Below the pieces are notes generated by a model, which saw only the letters and a program-made list of their open reading frames with translations, was not told where the DNA came from and did no database searches. This document shows, one piece after another, positions 24,880 to 33,916 of a DNA stretch of 64,000 nt. The position numbers and the translations under genes are program-made. This stretch comes from an uncultured Eubacteriales bacterium (lineage in GTDB: Bacteria > Bacillota > Clostridia > Oscillospirales > CAG-272), in contig CAJKPX010000005.1 in the NCBI GenBank assembly GCA_905201895.1, positions 1 to 64,000 on the forward strand, given 5' to 3'. The first letter of the stretch is position 1. The number at the start of each line of letters is the position of its first letter.

Positions 24880-24908
24880 ATTATACACGCTTTGAAGCGT
24901 TTTGTCAA
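24880..24908 (-). promoter_or_regulatory. Consensus promoter with an internal palindrome
   Basis: Leftward TTGACA (complement of 24903-24908), 17 bases, TATAAT (complement of 24880-24885). The spacer holds the palindrome ACGCTTTGAAGCGT (24887-24900), a likely operator position for a repressor of the nucleotidyltransferase gene. Confidence 0.85.
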
Positions 24909-24971
24909 GCCCTGACACACTTTTGCAAAAAGTCCCTGCCCGCTCCACGCTCTGCCCAGAGCACAACAGCA

Positions 24972-25001
24972 AAACGGGACCTGCGATGGCAGGGCCCGTT
25001 T
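24972..25001 (-). terminator. Terminator of ftsZ
   Basis: AAACGGG-x2-CTGC pairs with GCAG-x2-CCCGTTT around a 4-base loop, followed leftward by TTTTG. It lies 27 bases beyond the ftsZ stop. Confidence 0.82.
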
Positions 25002-25027
25002 GAGCTTATGTTTTAAGGCTCTTGTTC

Positions 25028-26197
25028 TTATTTCTTTTTCTTGACGAGATTGAGGATATCGTCGAAATCATCGTCATCTGCAGGAGGAGGAGTCGGCTTT
25101 TTCACAGGGCGCTTTACAGGCTCTGCTGCCTCGGGACGCTCCTGCTTGGTGAACACGTCACCGCGAGCGGCGGGCTTGCTCTCCTCTGCCTTTGCAGCGA
25201 TTTGCTTCTTTTTGGTTTCGTTGCGCTGCTCATCCTCGGGCTTCTTCTCAAAGCCGGTTGCGATAATGGTGATGCGCATCTCGTCCTCAAGCTCCTCGTC
25301 GAGCGTAACACCCCAGATCACGTTTGCATCGGGATGTGCCTCCTGCGCGATCAGAGTGGAAGCGAACTCGGTGTCCTCGAGCGAAACGTCGGGCGATACC
25401 GAAATGTTCATCAGGATGCCCTTTGCACCTCTGATCGAGGTTTCAAGCAGCGGGCTGGAGATTGCCTCCTTTGCAGCCTGCTCTGCCTTGTCCTTACCCG
25501 TTGCGGCACCAACGCCCATGTGTGCGTAGCCCGCATCTGCCATGACGCTGGTAACATCGGCAAAGTCGAGGTTGATCAGACCCGTAACGTTAATCAGGTC
25601 GGAAATGCTCTTTACGCCGCGACGGAGCACGTCATCGGCGATATTGAACGCGTTGAGGATCGTGAGCTTCGTGAAGGAAACCTCCTTGAGGCGCTCGTTG
25701 GGGATCACGATCAGCGAGTCAACGTACTGTGCCAGCTCTGCGATACCCGCCTCTGCCTGGTCCATTCTTCTCTTACCCTCGAAGATGAAGGGCTTGGTAA
25801 CGATTCCAACGGTGAGGATATCAAGCTCGCGTGCAACGCGTGCCACAACGGGAGCAGCACCCGTTCCCGTTCCGCCGCCCATTCCTGCCGTGATGAACAC
25901 CATGTCGGTGCCCTCCAGGATCGAACGGATCTCCTCGATGGACTCCTCAGCCGCACGCTCACCGATCTGCGGATTTGCACCCGCGCCAAAGCCTCTGGTG
26001 ATCTTTTCACCGATCACGAGCTGGTTGGGCGCCTCGGACTTGCGCAGAGCCTGACGGTCGGTGTTGATCGAAACGAACTCAACGCCGCGGATATTGCTCT
26101 CGATCATGCGGTTTACGGCGTTGTTTCCGCCGCCGCCTACGCCGATTACCTTAATGTTGACGCCACATTCCAGGCTATCATCATGTTCAAATGTCAT
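25028..26197 (-). CDS. ftsZ: Cell division protein FtsZ
   Basis: This 389-residue tubulin homologue forms the Z-ring. The nucleotide-binding domain starts IKVIGVGGGGNNAVNRMIE and contains the tubulin signature GGGTGTGAAPVVA near residue 108 and NLDFADV in the T7 region near residue 210. An acidic/basic unstructured linker follows from about residue 320. The C-terminus (DDDDFDDILNLVKKKK) carries a short D-x-x-x-L peptide of the type that binds FtsA or SepF. It has its own promoter upstream and is separated from ftsQ by a terminator. No ftsA gene is present next to it. Confidence 0.98.
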   Translation of the reverse strand: MTFEHDDSLECGVNIKVIGVGGGGNNAVNRMIESNIRGVEFVSINTDRQALRKSEAPNQLVIGEKITRGFGAGANPQIGERAAEESIEEIRSILEGTDMVFITAGMGGGTGTGAAPVVARVARELDILTVGIVTKPFIFEGKRRMDQAEAGIAELAQYVDSLIVIPNERLKEVSFTKLTILNAFNIADDVLRRGVKSISDLINVTGLINLDFADVTSVMADAGYAHMGVGAATGKDKAEQAAKEAISSPLLETSIRGAKGILMNISVSPDVSLEDTEFASTLIAQEAHPDANVIWGVTLDEELEDEMRITIIATGFEKKPEDEQRNETKKKQIAAKAEESKPAARGDVFTKQERPEAAEPVKRPVKKPTPPPADDDDFDDILNLVKKKK

Positions 26198-26283
26198 GTT
26201 TTCATCCTCCCGAACTTTTACAAATCATCGAATTCTTCAACTCGACGCCCGCTTTTGGGGCTTTACAGACTTACTCATATAAT

Positions 26284-26312
26284 ATAATACTATTTTTTTT
26301 TGATTTTTGCAA
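26284..26312 (-). promoter_or_regulatory. Promoter of ftsZ
   Basis: Leftward TTGCAA (26307-26312), 17 bases, TATTAT (complement of 26284-26289) in very AT-rich DNA, about 87 bases before the ftsZ ATG. The interval 26198-26443 holds only this promoter and the terminator beyond ftsQ. Confidence 0.65.
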
Positions 26313-26354
26313 GTGTTTTTTTAATTTTTTTGAATAAAATCCGATTTATTTTTG

Positions 26355-26421
26355 AAAAAAACGGTTTTCACGCTCTTTTCTGTCGCACAGACAGTCAAAA
26401 AACGTCGAAAAACCGTTTTTT
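26355..26421 (-). terminator. Terminator after ftsQ
   Basis: AAAAAACGGTTTT (inside 26355-26368) pairs with AAAACCGTTTTTT (26409-26421) around a 40-base loop that holds a small hairpin. It separates the dcw operon from ftsZ. Confidence 0.7.
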
Positions 26422-26443
26422 CTATCGCGCTTGGCGCTCGTTC

Positions 26444-27304
26444 TCAATCTGCCATGAGCAGCTCACCGCCCTCAATGAGACGGTAGGTGGGCTTTTTCAT
26501 GTCGCTCACGTCCACAACGGCAGATACACCGCCAACGTCGCCCTTGATTTCAAGAATGCCGTTGACAATCTCAAGCTTCTGCTCCATATCGGCAACGCGA
26601 CCGACTCTGATGCGGCAGCTTGCGTTCACAACGTAGGAAACGCTGTATTTGCCCGCGCAGTCAACCGAGGTGACGCTCGGCAGCACACCAACGGCGTCAA
26701 GAACGTTGATCAGCTCGTTGACGTAGGAGAGGTCGGCATCGGGGTTTTCGAGCTTGATCGGCTCTCCAACCGTGATCGAAGCGATCGCAGGCAGCTCTGC
26801 CTTGAGAAAATCGGCGAAGCTGCTCTCGTCGTAGCTCTGCTCAAGCACGCGAAAATCATCGTCGGCGTCGATCGAAAAATATCTGCCGCAGAATTCGGTG
26901 TAGAGCATGCCCGAGCGCTCGGTGACCTCAATGGTTACACCGTTGAGTCCGAGCTTGATGCTCACCTCGTCCACGTAGATGCACTTTTCCCAAATGGATT
27001 GGCAAACCTCGTTGATATTGATCCCGAGAATTTCCTGCCCTACCTCAATTCCGGAGGCGGCGGATATCTGCTCGGGGGTATAATAGCTTGCTCCTTTGAC
27101 CGTGATCGTTTGCACACGGAAGCTCGGCAGGATCAGCAGCAACAGCCCCACCACAACGATCAGGGACGCGAGTACGAGCATTCCGTTACGCAACAGGCGC
27201 AAAAGTGCGGGGTTGGGGCGACGTCTTTGCGGCGGACGCGAGGAGGTCTGTCCCGTTCGGGGCGGTGTGCCCGTGGGCTTGGTCTTGATTTCCTGCTTGT
27301 TCAT
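26444..27304 (-). CDS. ftsQ: Cell division protein FtsQ/DivIB
   Basis: This 286-residue bitopic divisome protein has a basic, proline-rich cytoplasmic tail (residues 1-40) and one membrane segment (GMLVLASLIVVVGLLLLILP). A POTRA domain begins FRVQTITVKGASYYTPEQI, and an FtsQ/DivIB beta domain completes it. It scaffolds FtsL/FtsB and septal peptidoglycan synthesis. It is the last gene of the leftward dcw run, 32 bases after murG. The position and layout fit, although primary sequence conservation in this family is low. Confidence 0.88.
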   Translation of the reverse strand: MNKQEIKTKPTGTPPRTGQTSSRPPQRRRPNPALLRLLRNGMLVLASLIVVVGLLLLILPSFRVQTITVKGASYYTPEQISAASGIEVGQEILGININEVCQSIWEKCIYVDEVSIKLGLNGVTIEVTERSGMLYTEFCGRYFSIDADDDFRVLEQSYDESSFADFLKAELPAIASITVGEPIKLENPDADLSYVNELINVLDAVGVLPSVTSVDCAGKYSVSYVVNASCRIRVGRVADMEQKLEIVNGILEIKGDVGGVSAVVDVSDMKKPTYRLIEGGELLMAD

Positions 27305-27336
27305 CTTACTAACAATCCTTTCGATTGATTTTCCTT

Positions 27337-28464
27337 TTATTTTCGGGTGCCCAGAAGCGAGCCGATCTCATTCCAGATTCTTCGGTTTGCCTCGGGATCA
27401 GCAAAGGCTGCTATTTTTTCTTCCATGCTCTCTCGGCGAGCGGGGTCCGATAGAATTGCCCGAACGGCACCCGAGAGCACGCCGTCATCCGCAACCTCGG
27501 CATCGGTAAGAACGGTTGCCGCACCTGCATTTCCAAGCTCGGAGGCATTGAGAAACTGATGATTATAGGCAACGGTGGAGGACGGAACCAGAATGCACGC
27601 CTTGCGCATGAGAGCCAGCTCCGAAAGGGTCATTGCACCTGCACGGCTGATCACGAGATCCGCCGCTGCCATACGAAGCGGCATGTCGTAGATATAATCC
27701 TTGAGAATACAGTTTTTTGCCTCGTCAAGCCCTGCCTCGCGAAAGGCTGCCATGCTTGCCTCCAGCCCGGCTTTTCCGGTTGCGTGCACGTGCAGCACGC
27801 GCGGATCCTTGGAGGAGAGCTCGCTCATGAGCTTAATCACGCCGCGGTTGATCTGCGCCGCTCCACCGCTCCCACCAAAGGAGAGGATCAGCAAGCGGTC
27901 ATCCGCAATGCCGAGGCGACGTCTCGCCTCCGCCTTGCTCAAGCCGCCGAAATCGCCGCGCAGAGGGTTTCCGACACACGTTACCTTGCTCTTGCAGGAG
28001 AGGTGCTCGACCGTGCCGGGAAAATTGGTCCAGATGCGGTCCACCTTTTTTTCAAGCCAACGAACCGCTTTGCCCGGATGAGAGTTTGATTCGTGAACCG
28101 CCGTGGGAATTCCGCGCTTGGCGGCAGCCGCCATGATCGGCCAGCAAACGTATCCGCCCGTTCCGATCACGAGATCGGGCTTGAAGGTATCGAGAATTTC
28201 ACGCGTATCCTTGGCATTGGGACCCGTGAGCACGAGCCATGCCGCATGAAGATTGGAGGGCGTGGGCAGCTTTCCCGAAAAGCCCTTGGCACGAACAAAA
28301 TAGAGCGGATATCCCGCACGCGGAACGAGGTCCTCCTCGCGCTTTCCGCGAACGCCGACAAACGCGATCTCTGCGGTGGGATCATTTTGTTTTACGGTTT
28401 CGGCAATGGCGAGCGCAGGATTGATATGCCCTGCGGTTCCGCCGCCTGTGAGCAAAAGTCGCAT
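27337..28464 (-). CDS. murG: UDP-GlcNAc:undecaprenyl-PP-MurNAc-pentapeptide GlcNAc transferase MurG
   Basis: This 375-residue GT28 glycosyltransferase makes lipid II from lipid I at the inner membrane face. Its N-terminus LLLTGGGTAGHINPALAIAE is the acceptor-side glycine loop. The C-terminal half has LSFGGSGGAAQINRG and SRAGAMTLSELALM, the UDP-GlcNAc contact region. The start at 28464 has AAAGGAGATGACAA before it, so a longer frame starting at 28581 is rejected. It lies 61 bases downstream of ftsW. Confidence 0.96.
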   Translation of the reverse strand: MRLLLTGGGTAGHINPALAIAETVKQNDPTAEIAFVGVRGKREEDLVPRAGYPLYFVRAKGFSGKLPTPSNLHAAWLVLTGPNAKDTREILDTFKPDLVIGTGGYVCWPIMAAAAKRGIPTAVHESNSHPGKAVRWLEKKVDRIWTNFPGTVEHLSCKSKVTCVGNPLRGDFGGLSKAEARRRLGIADDRLLILSFGGSGGAAQINRGVIKLMSELSSKDPRVLHVHATGKAGLEASMAAFREAGLDEAKNCILKDYIYDMPLRMAAADLVISRAGAMTLSELALMRKACILVPSSTVAYNHQFLNASELGNAGAATVLTDAEVADDGVLSGAVRAILSDPARRESMEEKIAAFADPEANRRIWNEIGSLLGTRK

Positions 28465-28525
28465 TTTGTCATCTCCTTTGGTTGAATTGTGTTCGCTCCG
28501 TCGGCAATGCAAACGGAGAGGGGGG

Positions 28526-29779
28526 TTAAATTTTTCGATGGGATGCGTAGCGTGAGATTGAGAGAATAATTCCCACCTCAAAGACCTGCAGCATCAGCGA
28601 CGTGCCGCCGTAGCTGAAGAACGGAAGCGCGATGCCCGTGTTGGGCATGGAATTGGTGACGACCGCCACGTTCAGAAGCACCTGAAGTGCAACCTTGAAG
28701 GTCAGGCCGTAGACCGTGAGTGCGCTAAATTTATCGGGACAGTGCCGCGCGATGTAAAATCCGCGCCAGGTGAAGGCAACGAAAAGTCCGAGCACGAGCA
28801 GCGCTCCAACGAAGCCGAGCTCCTCGCACACGATGGTGAAGATGAAATCGTTTTGCGGCTGAGAAACGTAGCCGAATTTCTGGTCGCTGTTTCCGAGCCC
28901 CTTTCCAAAGAGACCGCCCGAGCCGATCGCCATCAGCCCCTGAAGCGTTTGCCAGGCAGAACCGAGTGGGTCGGCGTCCTCAATAAAGAGCCAGGTCATC
29001 ACGCGCGCCTGCGCATATTCGGACACCAGAACGAGCAGACAGCCCGCAACTCCAACGAGCGCGGCGATTCCGAAGATCCAACGCCATTTCGTTCCTGCAA
29101 GGAGCATCACGGCAATGCCGATCATGCCCACGATCATCAGACCCGAAATGTGCCGTTCTGCCGCGATCAGGAGCGCAACCGCACCGATCATGAAACCGGG
29201 ATAAAGCACACCGTATCGAAAGCTTCCGCCGAAGCGGTCGATCGAGAGCACCTTTTTTTCATGGTGCGCGAGAAAGCGTGCAAGCGCAAGAACGAGCGCA
29301 AGCTTGGCGATCTCGGAGGGCTGAAAGGTGAAAATACCGAGATTGATCCAACGCTTTGCTCCGCTCCCGAGATCAACGCCGATCACCAGAACGAGCAGAA
29401 GCAAAAGAATTGCAGCACCGAACAGAATATAGCTGAAATCACGCCAGAACAGCGGCGTGCAGATTTTCACAACCACTGCGGTAAAGGCAATCGACATCAA
29501 CAGGAAAACAAGATGACGTGCGATAAAATAGGTGTTGTCGTCATGATATTGCTCGGCATAAACCGACGATGCGCTGTATATCATCACGCATCCGAACAGA
29601 ACGAGCGCGGTTGTGATCAATAAAAATGGAACGTCAACGATCCCCTTGGTCGGGAGAACGGTCTCGCGCTCGGGCTCCGGATGGATCTTTTCCCGATAGA
29701 TCGTGAGGTCCTCATATCGTTTTCCGCGAAAAAAGCCTCGGCGGCGCGGCGTGTTATTCTGATTTTCTTCCAGACTCAT
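28526..29779 (-). CDS. ftsW: Lipid II polymerase FtsW (SEDS family)
   Basis: This 417-residue polytopic SEDS glycosyltransferase polymerises lipid II at the septum with its partner class B penicillin-binding protein. About ten membrane segments are visible, with KRWINLGIFTFQPSEIAKLALVLALA, SGGLFGKGLGNSDQKFGYVSQPQNDFIF and the terminal GIALPFFSYGGTSL, all hallmark FtsW/SpoVE motifs. A charged N-terminal tail precedes the first membrane segment. Its position between mraY and murG and its pairing with the PASTA transpeptidase favour FtsW over RodA. SpoVE is an alternative name if the organism sporulates. Confidence 0.93.
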   Translation of the reverse strand: MSLEENQNNTPRRRGFFRGKRYEDLTIYREKIHPEPERETVLPTKGIVDVPFLLITTALVLFGCVMIYSASSVYAEQYHDDNTYFIARHLVFLLMSIAFTAVVVKICTPLFWRDFSYILFGAAILLLLLVLVIGVDLGSGAKRWINLGIFTFQPSEIAKLALVLALARFLAHHEKKVLSIDRFGGSFRYGVLYPGFMIGAVALLIAAERHISGLMIVGMIGIAVMLLAGTKWRWIFGIAALVGVAGCLLVLVSEYAQARVMTWLFIEDADPLGSAWQTLQGLMAIGSGGLFGKGLGNSDQKFGYVSQPQNDFIFTIVCEELGFVGALLVLGLFVAFTWRGFYIARHCPDKFSALTVYGLTFKVALQVLLNVAVVTNSMPNTGIALPFFSYGGTSLMLQVFEVGIILSISRYASHRKI

Positions 29780-29839
29780 GCTGCGCCCCTTTCGTTTTTT
29801 ACGGTAGTTTCAATTCAAAGCCGGTTGCGCTCCGTCAGA

Positions 29840-30853
29840 TCAAAGTGCAAGCCACGCAACGATGCAGAACAAAAGCTCAACGAGAGAAAAAACAATGACA
29901 ATTTTGATCTCCCCCCAGCCGCATTTCTCGAAATGGTGATGAAGCGGCGCCATGCGGAGGATGCGTCTGCCGCGACGGTCACGGCAGAGGCGCTTGGTGA
30001 TGCGAAAGACGGTTGTTTGAAGCAGGCTTGAGAGCATTTCGATGATAAAGACCGCCGAAACGATCAATCCAACGAGCTCCTCCTTTGCCTGAAATGCGGT
30101 AGCAATGACAAACGCTCCGAAGAAAAGCGAGCCCGTGTCACCCATAAACACTCTTGCGGGGTGAAAATTGTAAACGAGAAATCCGAGCGAGGAACCGATC
30201 AGAACTGCCGCCACGGGAGAAAGCTGCACGTCGCGTGCAACGAACGCCCAGACCGCGAAGAATCCGCCGATCACAAAGACCACCGAGCTTGCAAGCCCGT
30301 CAATGCCGTCGGTGATATTTCCGCCGTTGACAACGCCTGCAAGGAACAGAACTGCAATCGGATACCAGAACACGCCAAGCTCAAGCTCGATATCGGTAAA
30401 GGGTAAGGAGACCGAGGTGTCCATGTTGCCCGTGTAGGACATGATGCAAACGTACGCCGCTGCAATCACGATCTGAAGCAGAAGCTTTTGACAGGAGGTG
30501 AGTCCCTCATTCTGTTTTTTGATCAGCTTGCAATAATCGTCAACAAATCCGATTGCTCCGTTCGCCACGGCAAAGGCAACGGTGAGTGCAAGCGAAATGA
30601 AGCGCGGGGCTACACCGCGCACGCCCTGCACGGTGAAAAACACCGCCATGACGATCAGCGTGGCAAGAATAAATCCGATGCCACCCATGATCGGAGTTCC
30701 CTCCTTGGATTTGTGCCAACGGGGACCGATCTCGAGAATTTTTTGTCCCAGCTTGCGACCGCGCAGGATCGGGATCAAACGGTTTTCAAAGAACACCGTC
30801 AATGCAAAAACCGATAGCATCATTGCCAGAAAGCTAATCAAAAACCAATCCAT
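29840..30853 (-). CDS. mraY: Phospho-N-acetylmuramoyl-pentapeptide transferase MraY
   Basis: This 337-residue membrane enzyme forms lipid I from UDP-MurNAc-pentapeptide and undecaprenyl phosphate. About ten hydrophobic helices are present. Catalytic landmarks seen are GFVDDYCKLIKKQNEGL near residue 105, GGNITDGIDGLA near 180, FMGDTGSL near 240 and the loop LHHHFEKCGW near 305. It follows murF by 27 bases. murD, which commonly lies between mraY and ftsW, is absent. Confidence 0.96.
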   Translation of the reverse strand: MDWFLISFLAMMLSVFALTVFFENRLIPILRGRKLGQKILEIGPRWHKSKEGTPIMGGIGFILATLIVMAVFFTVQGVRGVAPRFISLALTVAFAVANGAIGFVDDYCKLIKKQNEGLTSCQKLLLQIVIAAAYVCIMSYTGNMDTSVSLPFTDIELELGVFWYPIAVLFLAGVVNGGNITDGIDGLASSVVFVIGGFFAVWAFVARDVQLSPVAAVLIGSSLGFLVYNFHPARVFMGDTGSLFFGAFVIATAFQAKEELVGLIVSAVFIIEMLSSLLQTTVFRITKRLCRDRRGRRILRMAPLHHHFEKCGWGEIKIVIVFSLVELLFCIVAWLAL

Positions 30854-30880
30854 CCTACGTCCAATCCTTTCTTGCCCTCG

Positions 30881-32302
30881 TCAGATCCGACTCTGAAGAT
30901 AGGCGATCATTTTCTCCGCTCCAACCGAGCGACTTGCCTTAAATAGAACCACGTCACCGTCACGGAGTGTTCCGAGCAGCTGCTCGGCGGCCTCTGTGAG
31001 TGCCTCCACATTGGAATTTTGCACAATCCGTGACTTGGACATGCCGTTTTGCCGGGCACCGACGGCGATCTGGTCGCCCCCCTTGCCTACCGTGAAAAGC
31101 AGGTCGATGCCTTTTTTCGCCAGATATGCTCCAACCGAGCGATGCAGCATCGGGCTGTCCACGCCAAGTTCGAGCATGTCTCCCAAAACCGCCACGCTGC
31201 GATGCCCCGTGCGCGTGGAATACTGCTTGAGAACGTCCACAGCGGCGATCATAGATTCGGGTGAGGCGTTGTAGCAATCCTCAATCACGGTGATTCTGCC
31301 CATCTGATAGATGTGCTGACGCATACCGTCCGGATGATACTCCATCATACCGCGTCGGATTTCATCCTCTCCCATGCCCGCGATCGTTGCAACTGAGAAA
31401 GCATAAAGTGCAGCGTATACGTTGTGCCGACCGAGCAGACGGATCGACAGCTCGCGCACTGTGTGATCCCCGTGAACGATATCAAAAACCGTTCGATCGG
31501 TTTCCACTCTGATATTCTTTGCATAAAAGTCGGCTTTCTCGCAAGAATGCGAAACATAAACCGTTTGGTAACTTTTGCCGTGAATTCCGCGAAGAAGCGG
31601 CTCGTCGGCACTCAAAATCAAAATCCCGTTTTCCTTGAGACCCGATAAAATTTCAAGCTTCGCGCGGCAGATATTCTCACGCGAGCCGAGCATTTCCATG
31701 TGTGAGGTGCCGATATTGGTGATGATGGCAATATCGGGCTCGGAGGCAATCGAAAGACGCTCGATCTCACCAAAGCCGCTCATCCCCATCTCCAGCACCG
31801 CCCAATCGCTCTCGGTTGGAATCGAGAGCATGGAAAGCGGCATGCCGATCGTACTGTTGTGGTTTCCGGGCGTCTTTGCAACGCGTGAGGAAACAGACAG
31901 CACCGAGGCGATCAGGTCCTTCGTCGTGGTTTTGCCAACGCTCCCCGTGACGGCAACCGTTTTGCAGCGAAGATAGCGGCGGTAGCCGTTTGCAAGCAGC
32001 GAAAGTGCCATTTCGGTGTCGCTGACCACGATCGCGGTGGCATCCGACGCTTCGAGCTCTCCCGTTGTGTGGTCACAGATCACGCAGCGGCATCCGCGCT
32101 CGAGCGCGGCGGGGATGTAATCGTGACCGTCAACGCGCTCTCCGCGAAGCGCCACGAATGCGGTTTCGGCGTCTGCCTCTCGTGAATCGGTGCAGATATA
32201 ACGTACGGCAACCTCACCGAGCGCGCCCTGGTGGAGCTCTCCTCCACACATGCGTGCCAGCGTTCCGAAGCTGATTTGATTGATACTGAATGACGTTTTC
32301 AT
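30881..32302 (-). CDS. murF: UDP-MurNAc-tripeptide:D-Ala-D-Ala ligase MurF
   Basis: This 473-residue ATP-dependent Mur ligase adds D-Ala-D-Ala to the tripeptide precursor. The ATP loop VTGSVGKTTTKDLIASVL is near residue 120, and NHNSTIGMPLSML and NAEMGMS-type segments (VLEMGMSGFGEI) follow. ARG-NAYSP-like IEDCYNASPESM is near residue 345. The ATG follows GGAGAAGCGAATT. It overlaps no neighbour and follows murE by 34 bases, so it belongs to the dcw operon. Confidence 0.95.
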   Translation of the reverse strand: MKTSFSINQISFGTLARMCGGELHQGALGEVAVRYICTDSREADAETAFVALRGERVDGHDYIPAALERGCRCVICDHTTGELEASDATAIVVSDTEMALSLLANGYRRYLRCKTVAVTGSVGKTTTKDLIASVLSVSSRVAKTPGNHNSTIGMPLSMLSIPTESDWAVLEMGMSGFGEIERLSIASEPDIAIITNIGTSHMEMLGSRENICRAKLEILSGLKENGILILSADEPLLRGIHGKSYQTVYVSHSCEKADFYAKNIRVETDRTVFDIVHGDHTVRELSIRLLGRHNVYAALYAFSVATIAGMGEDEIRRGMMEYHPDGMRQHIYQMGRITVIEDCYNASPESMIAAVDVLKQYSTRTGHRSVAVLGDMLELGVDSPMLHRSVGAYLAKKGIDLLFTVGKGGDQIAVGARQNGMSKSRIVQNSNVEALTEAAEQLLGTLRDGDVVLFKASRSVGAEKMIAYLQSRI

Positions 32303-32336
32303 AATTCGCTTCTCCGTAGCCGTTGCAGAATAGTTT

Positions 32337-33833
32337 TTATTCGTTCCGACTCCGACGCTCCTCGAACGCCTCTCTTACGATCGCACGCTCGGAGAAGGGT
32401 CGACGCCCCTCTTTCGTAATTTCATATTCCTCGTGTCCCTTCCCTGCCAAAAGGATCAGATCGCCCTCCCGTGCATGCAGCACGGCATGTCGGATCGCCT
32501 CGGCTCGGTTGGGAATTTCGATCCAATCCGTTTTCGGGTCCATCCCCGCGCGGATCTCGCGGATGATCTCTGCAGTCTCCTCGCTTCTGCTGTTGTCGGC
32601 AGTCAGGATCACGCAATCAGCATTTTGCGATGCGATCCTGCCCATGAGCGGACGTTTTTCGCGGTCGCGGTCACCTCCGCAGCCGAACAGAAGAACCGTT
32701 CGTCCCCCCACGCGGCGCATTTCGTTTGCGGTTCGCAAAAGATTTTCAAGCGCATCGGGGGTGTGCGCATAGTCGATCATCACTGTAAAATCGGCGTCAA
32801 GACCAAGCCTGATCCGCTCCATGCGTCCTCGCACGCCTGCCAGGGCACCCAACGCCTGCTTGACACCTGCGGCACCGAAGCCGAGCTCCAACGCGCAGAT
32901 TGCCGCCTGCATCGAATTGACGATGCTGAAGGCACCCGGAATCGGACAGTGTACGCGCATTTGCGTCCGATCGGATCGCAAACGGTAGCAAACGCCGTTT
33001 TGGTCGGCTTGCGCGTCCTCAACCGTGTAATCCGCCATCCGCTTGACCGAACAGGTGATGCGCTTTCCGCTCGCAGCCGCGAGCATGCGATCGGCATAGG
33101 GAGAATCGAGATTGACGATCGCGCGGTCGGCAGCCGCAAAAAGCTTTGCCTTTGCCTCGGCGTAGGCATCCATCGTGCCGTGAAAATCGAGATGCTCAGG
33201 GGTTAGATTGGTAAAAATCGCCGCTTCAAAATGGATGGGCGCGAGCTTTTCGAGCGCGAGCGCGTGGGAGGTGACCTCCATGAGAACGTACTCCACGCCA
33301 TCCTCCGCCATCTCGGCAAGGAGACGATAGAGCGTGTCGGGGTCGGGAGTGGTCATATTGGCAAGCGCGTTGTGTCCGCGCGAGTCGAGATGACGCCCCG
33401 CCGATTCACAGCCCACTGTTCCGATCAGACCGCATCGGCAGAATGCATTTTCCAGGATCGCACGCAGCATGTGCGTCACGCTTGTTTTTCCGTTCGTTCC
33501 CGTCACACCGACAAATTTGAGGCGCCGCGTTGGAAAGCCGAACCATGCGTCAAAGAGAAACGAAGCGGCTCGCCGCGTGTTTTCGGTTCGCAGGATCGGG
33601 ATGCCGTCGGGTACGTCGCAAATCGCATCGCGCTCGGCAAGAATACAGCTCGCTCCTGCGGCAACCGCATCCCTGACGTAAGTATGCCCGTCGGTATGCA
33701 GTCCGCGGATACAGACGAAAAGTGTGTTTGCTTGAACGTGGCGCGAATCGGTCTCAATGCCGCAAACCGTGAGGTTGGCGCACGCATCGGGACATTCGAT
33801 CCCTGCCGCATCACATAATAATTTGAGTTTCAT
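32337..33833 (-). CDS. murE: UDP-MurNAc-dipeptide ligase MurE, substrate motif DNSR
   Basis: This 498-residue Mur ligase adds the third stem amino acid. The ATP loop is GVTGTNGKTSVTHML near residue 105, and HLDFHGTMDAYAEAK, DYAHTPDALENLL and GGDRDREKRPLMG follow. The specificity site reads TADNSRSEE near residues 408-414. Meso-diaminopimelate enzymes normally carry DNPR there and lysine enzymes a D-D/N-P-N/A form, so the Arg is kept but Pro is replaced by Ser. Meso-diaminopimelate is the likelier substrate because the Arg is the contact residue. The start follows GAGGAGACCGTT. Confidence 0.94.
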   Translation of the reverse strand: MKLKLLCDAAGIECPDACANLTVCGIETDSRHVQANTLFVCIRGLHTDGHTYVRDAVAAGASCILAERDAICDVPDGIPILRTENTRRAASFLFDAWFGFPTRRLKFVGVTGTNGKTSVTHMLRAILENAFCRCGLIGTVGCESAGRHLDSRGHNALANMTTPDPDTLYRLLAEMAEDGVEYVLMEVTSHALALEKLAPIHFEAAIFTNLTPEHLDFHGTMDAYAEAKAKLFAAADRAIVNLDSPYADRMLAAASGKRITCSVKRMADYTVEDAQADQNGVCYRLRSDRTQMRVHCPIPGAFSIVNSMQAAICALELGFGAAGVKQALGALAGVRGRMERIRLGLDADFTVMIDYAHTPDALENLLRTANEMRRVGGRTVLLFGCGGDRDREKRPLMGRIASQNADCVILTADNSRSEETAEIIREIRAGMDPKTDWIEIPNRAEAIRHAVLHAREGDLILLAGKGHEEYEITKEGRRPFSERAIVREAFEERRSRNE

Positions 33834-33916
33834 AACGGTCTCCTCTCCGAGAAATCATAGCTTTGCACTTCCCGAACAGAGGATCCGTTCTGTTTTCTAT
33901 TCTGCTCTCCGATGGG

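Noticed and set aside
25022..26287. Long plus-strand open frame opposite ftsZ (421 codons)
   Set aside because: It is an antisense shadow of a certain gene, produced by GC-rich codon use. There is no ribosome binding site and no family resemblance.
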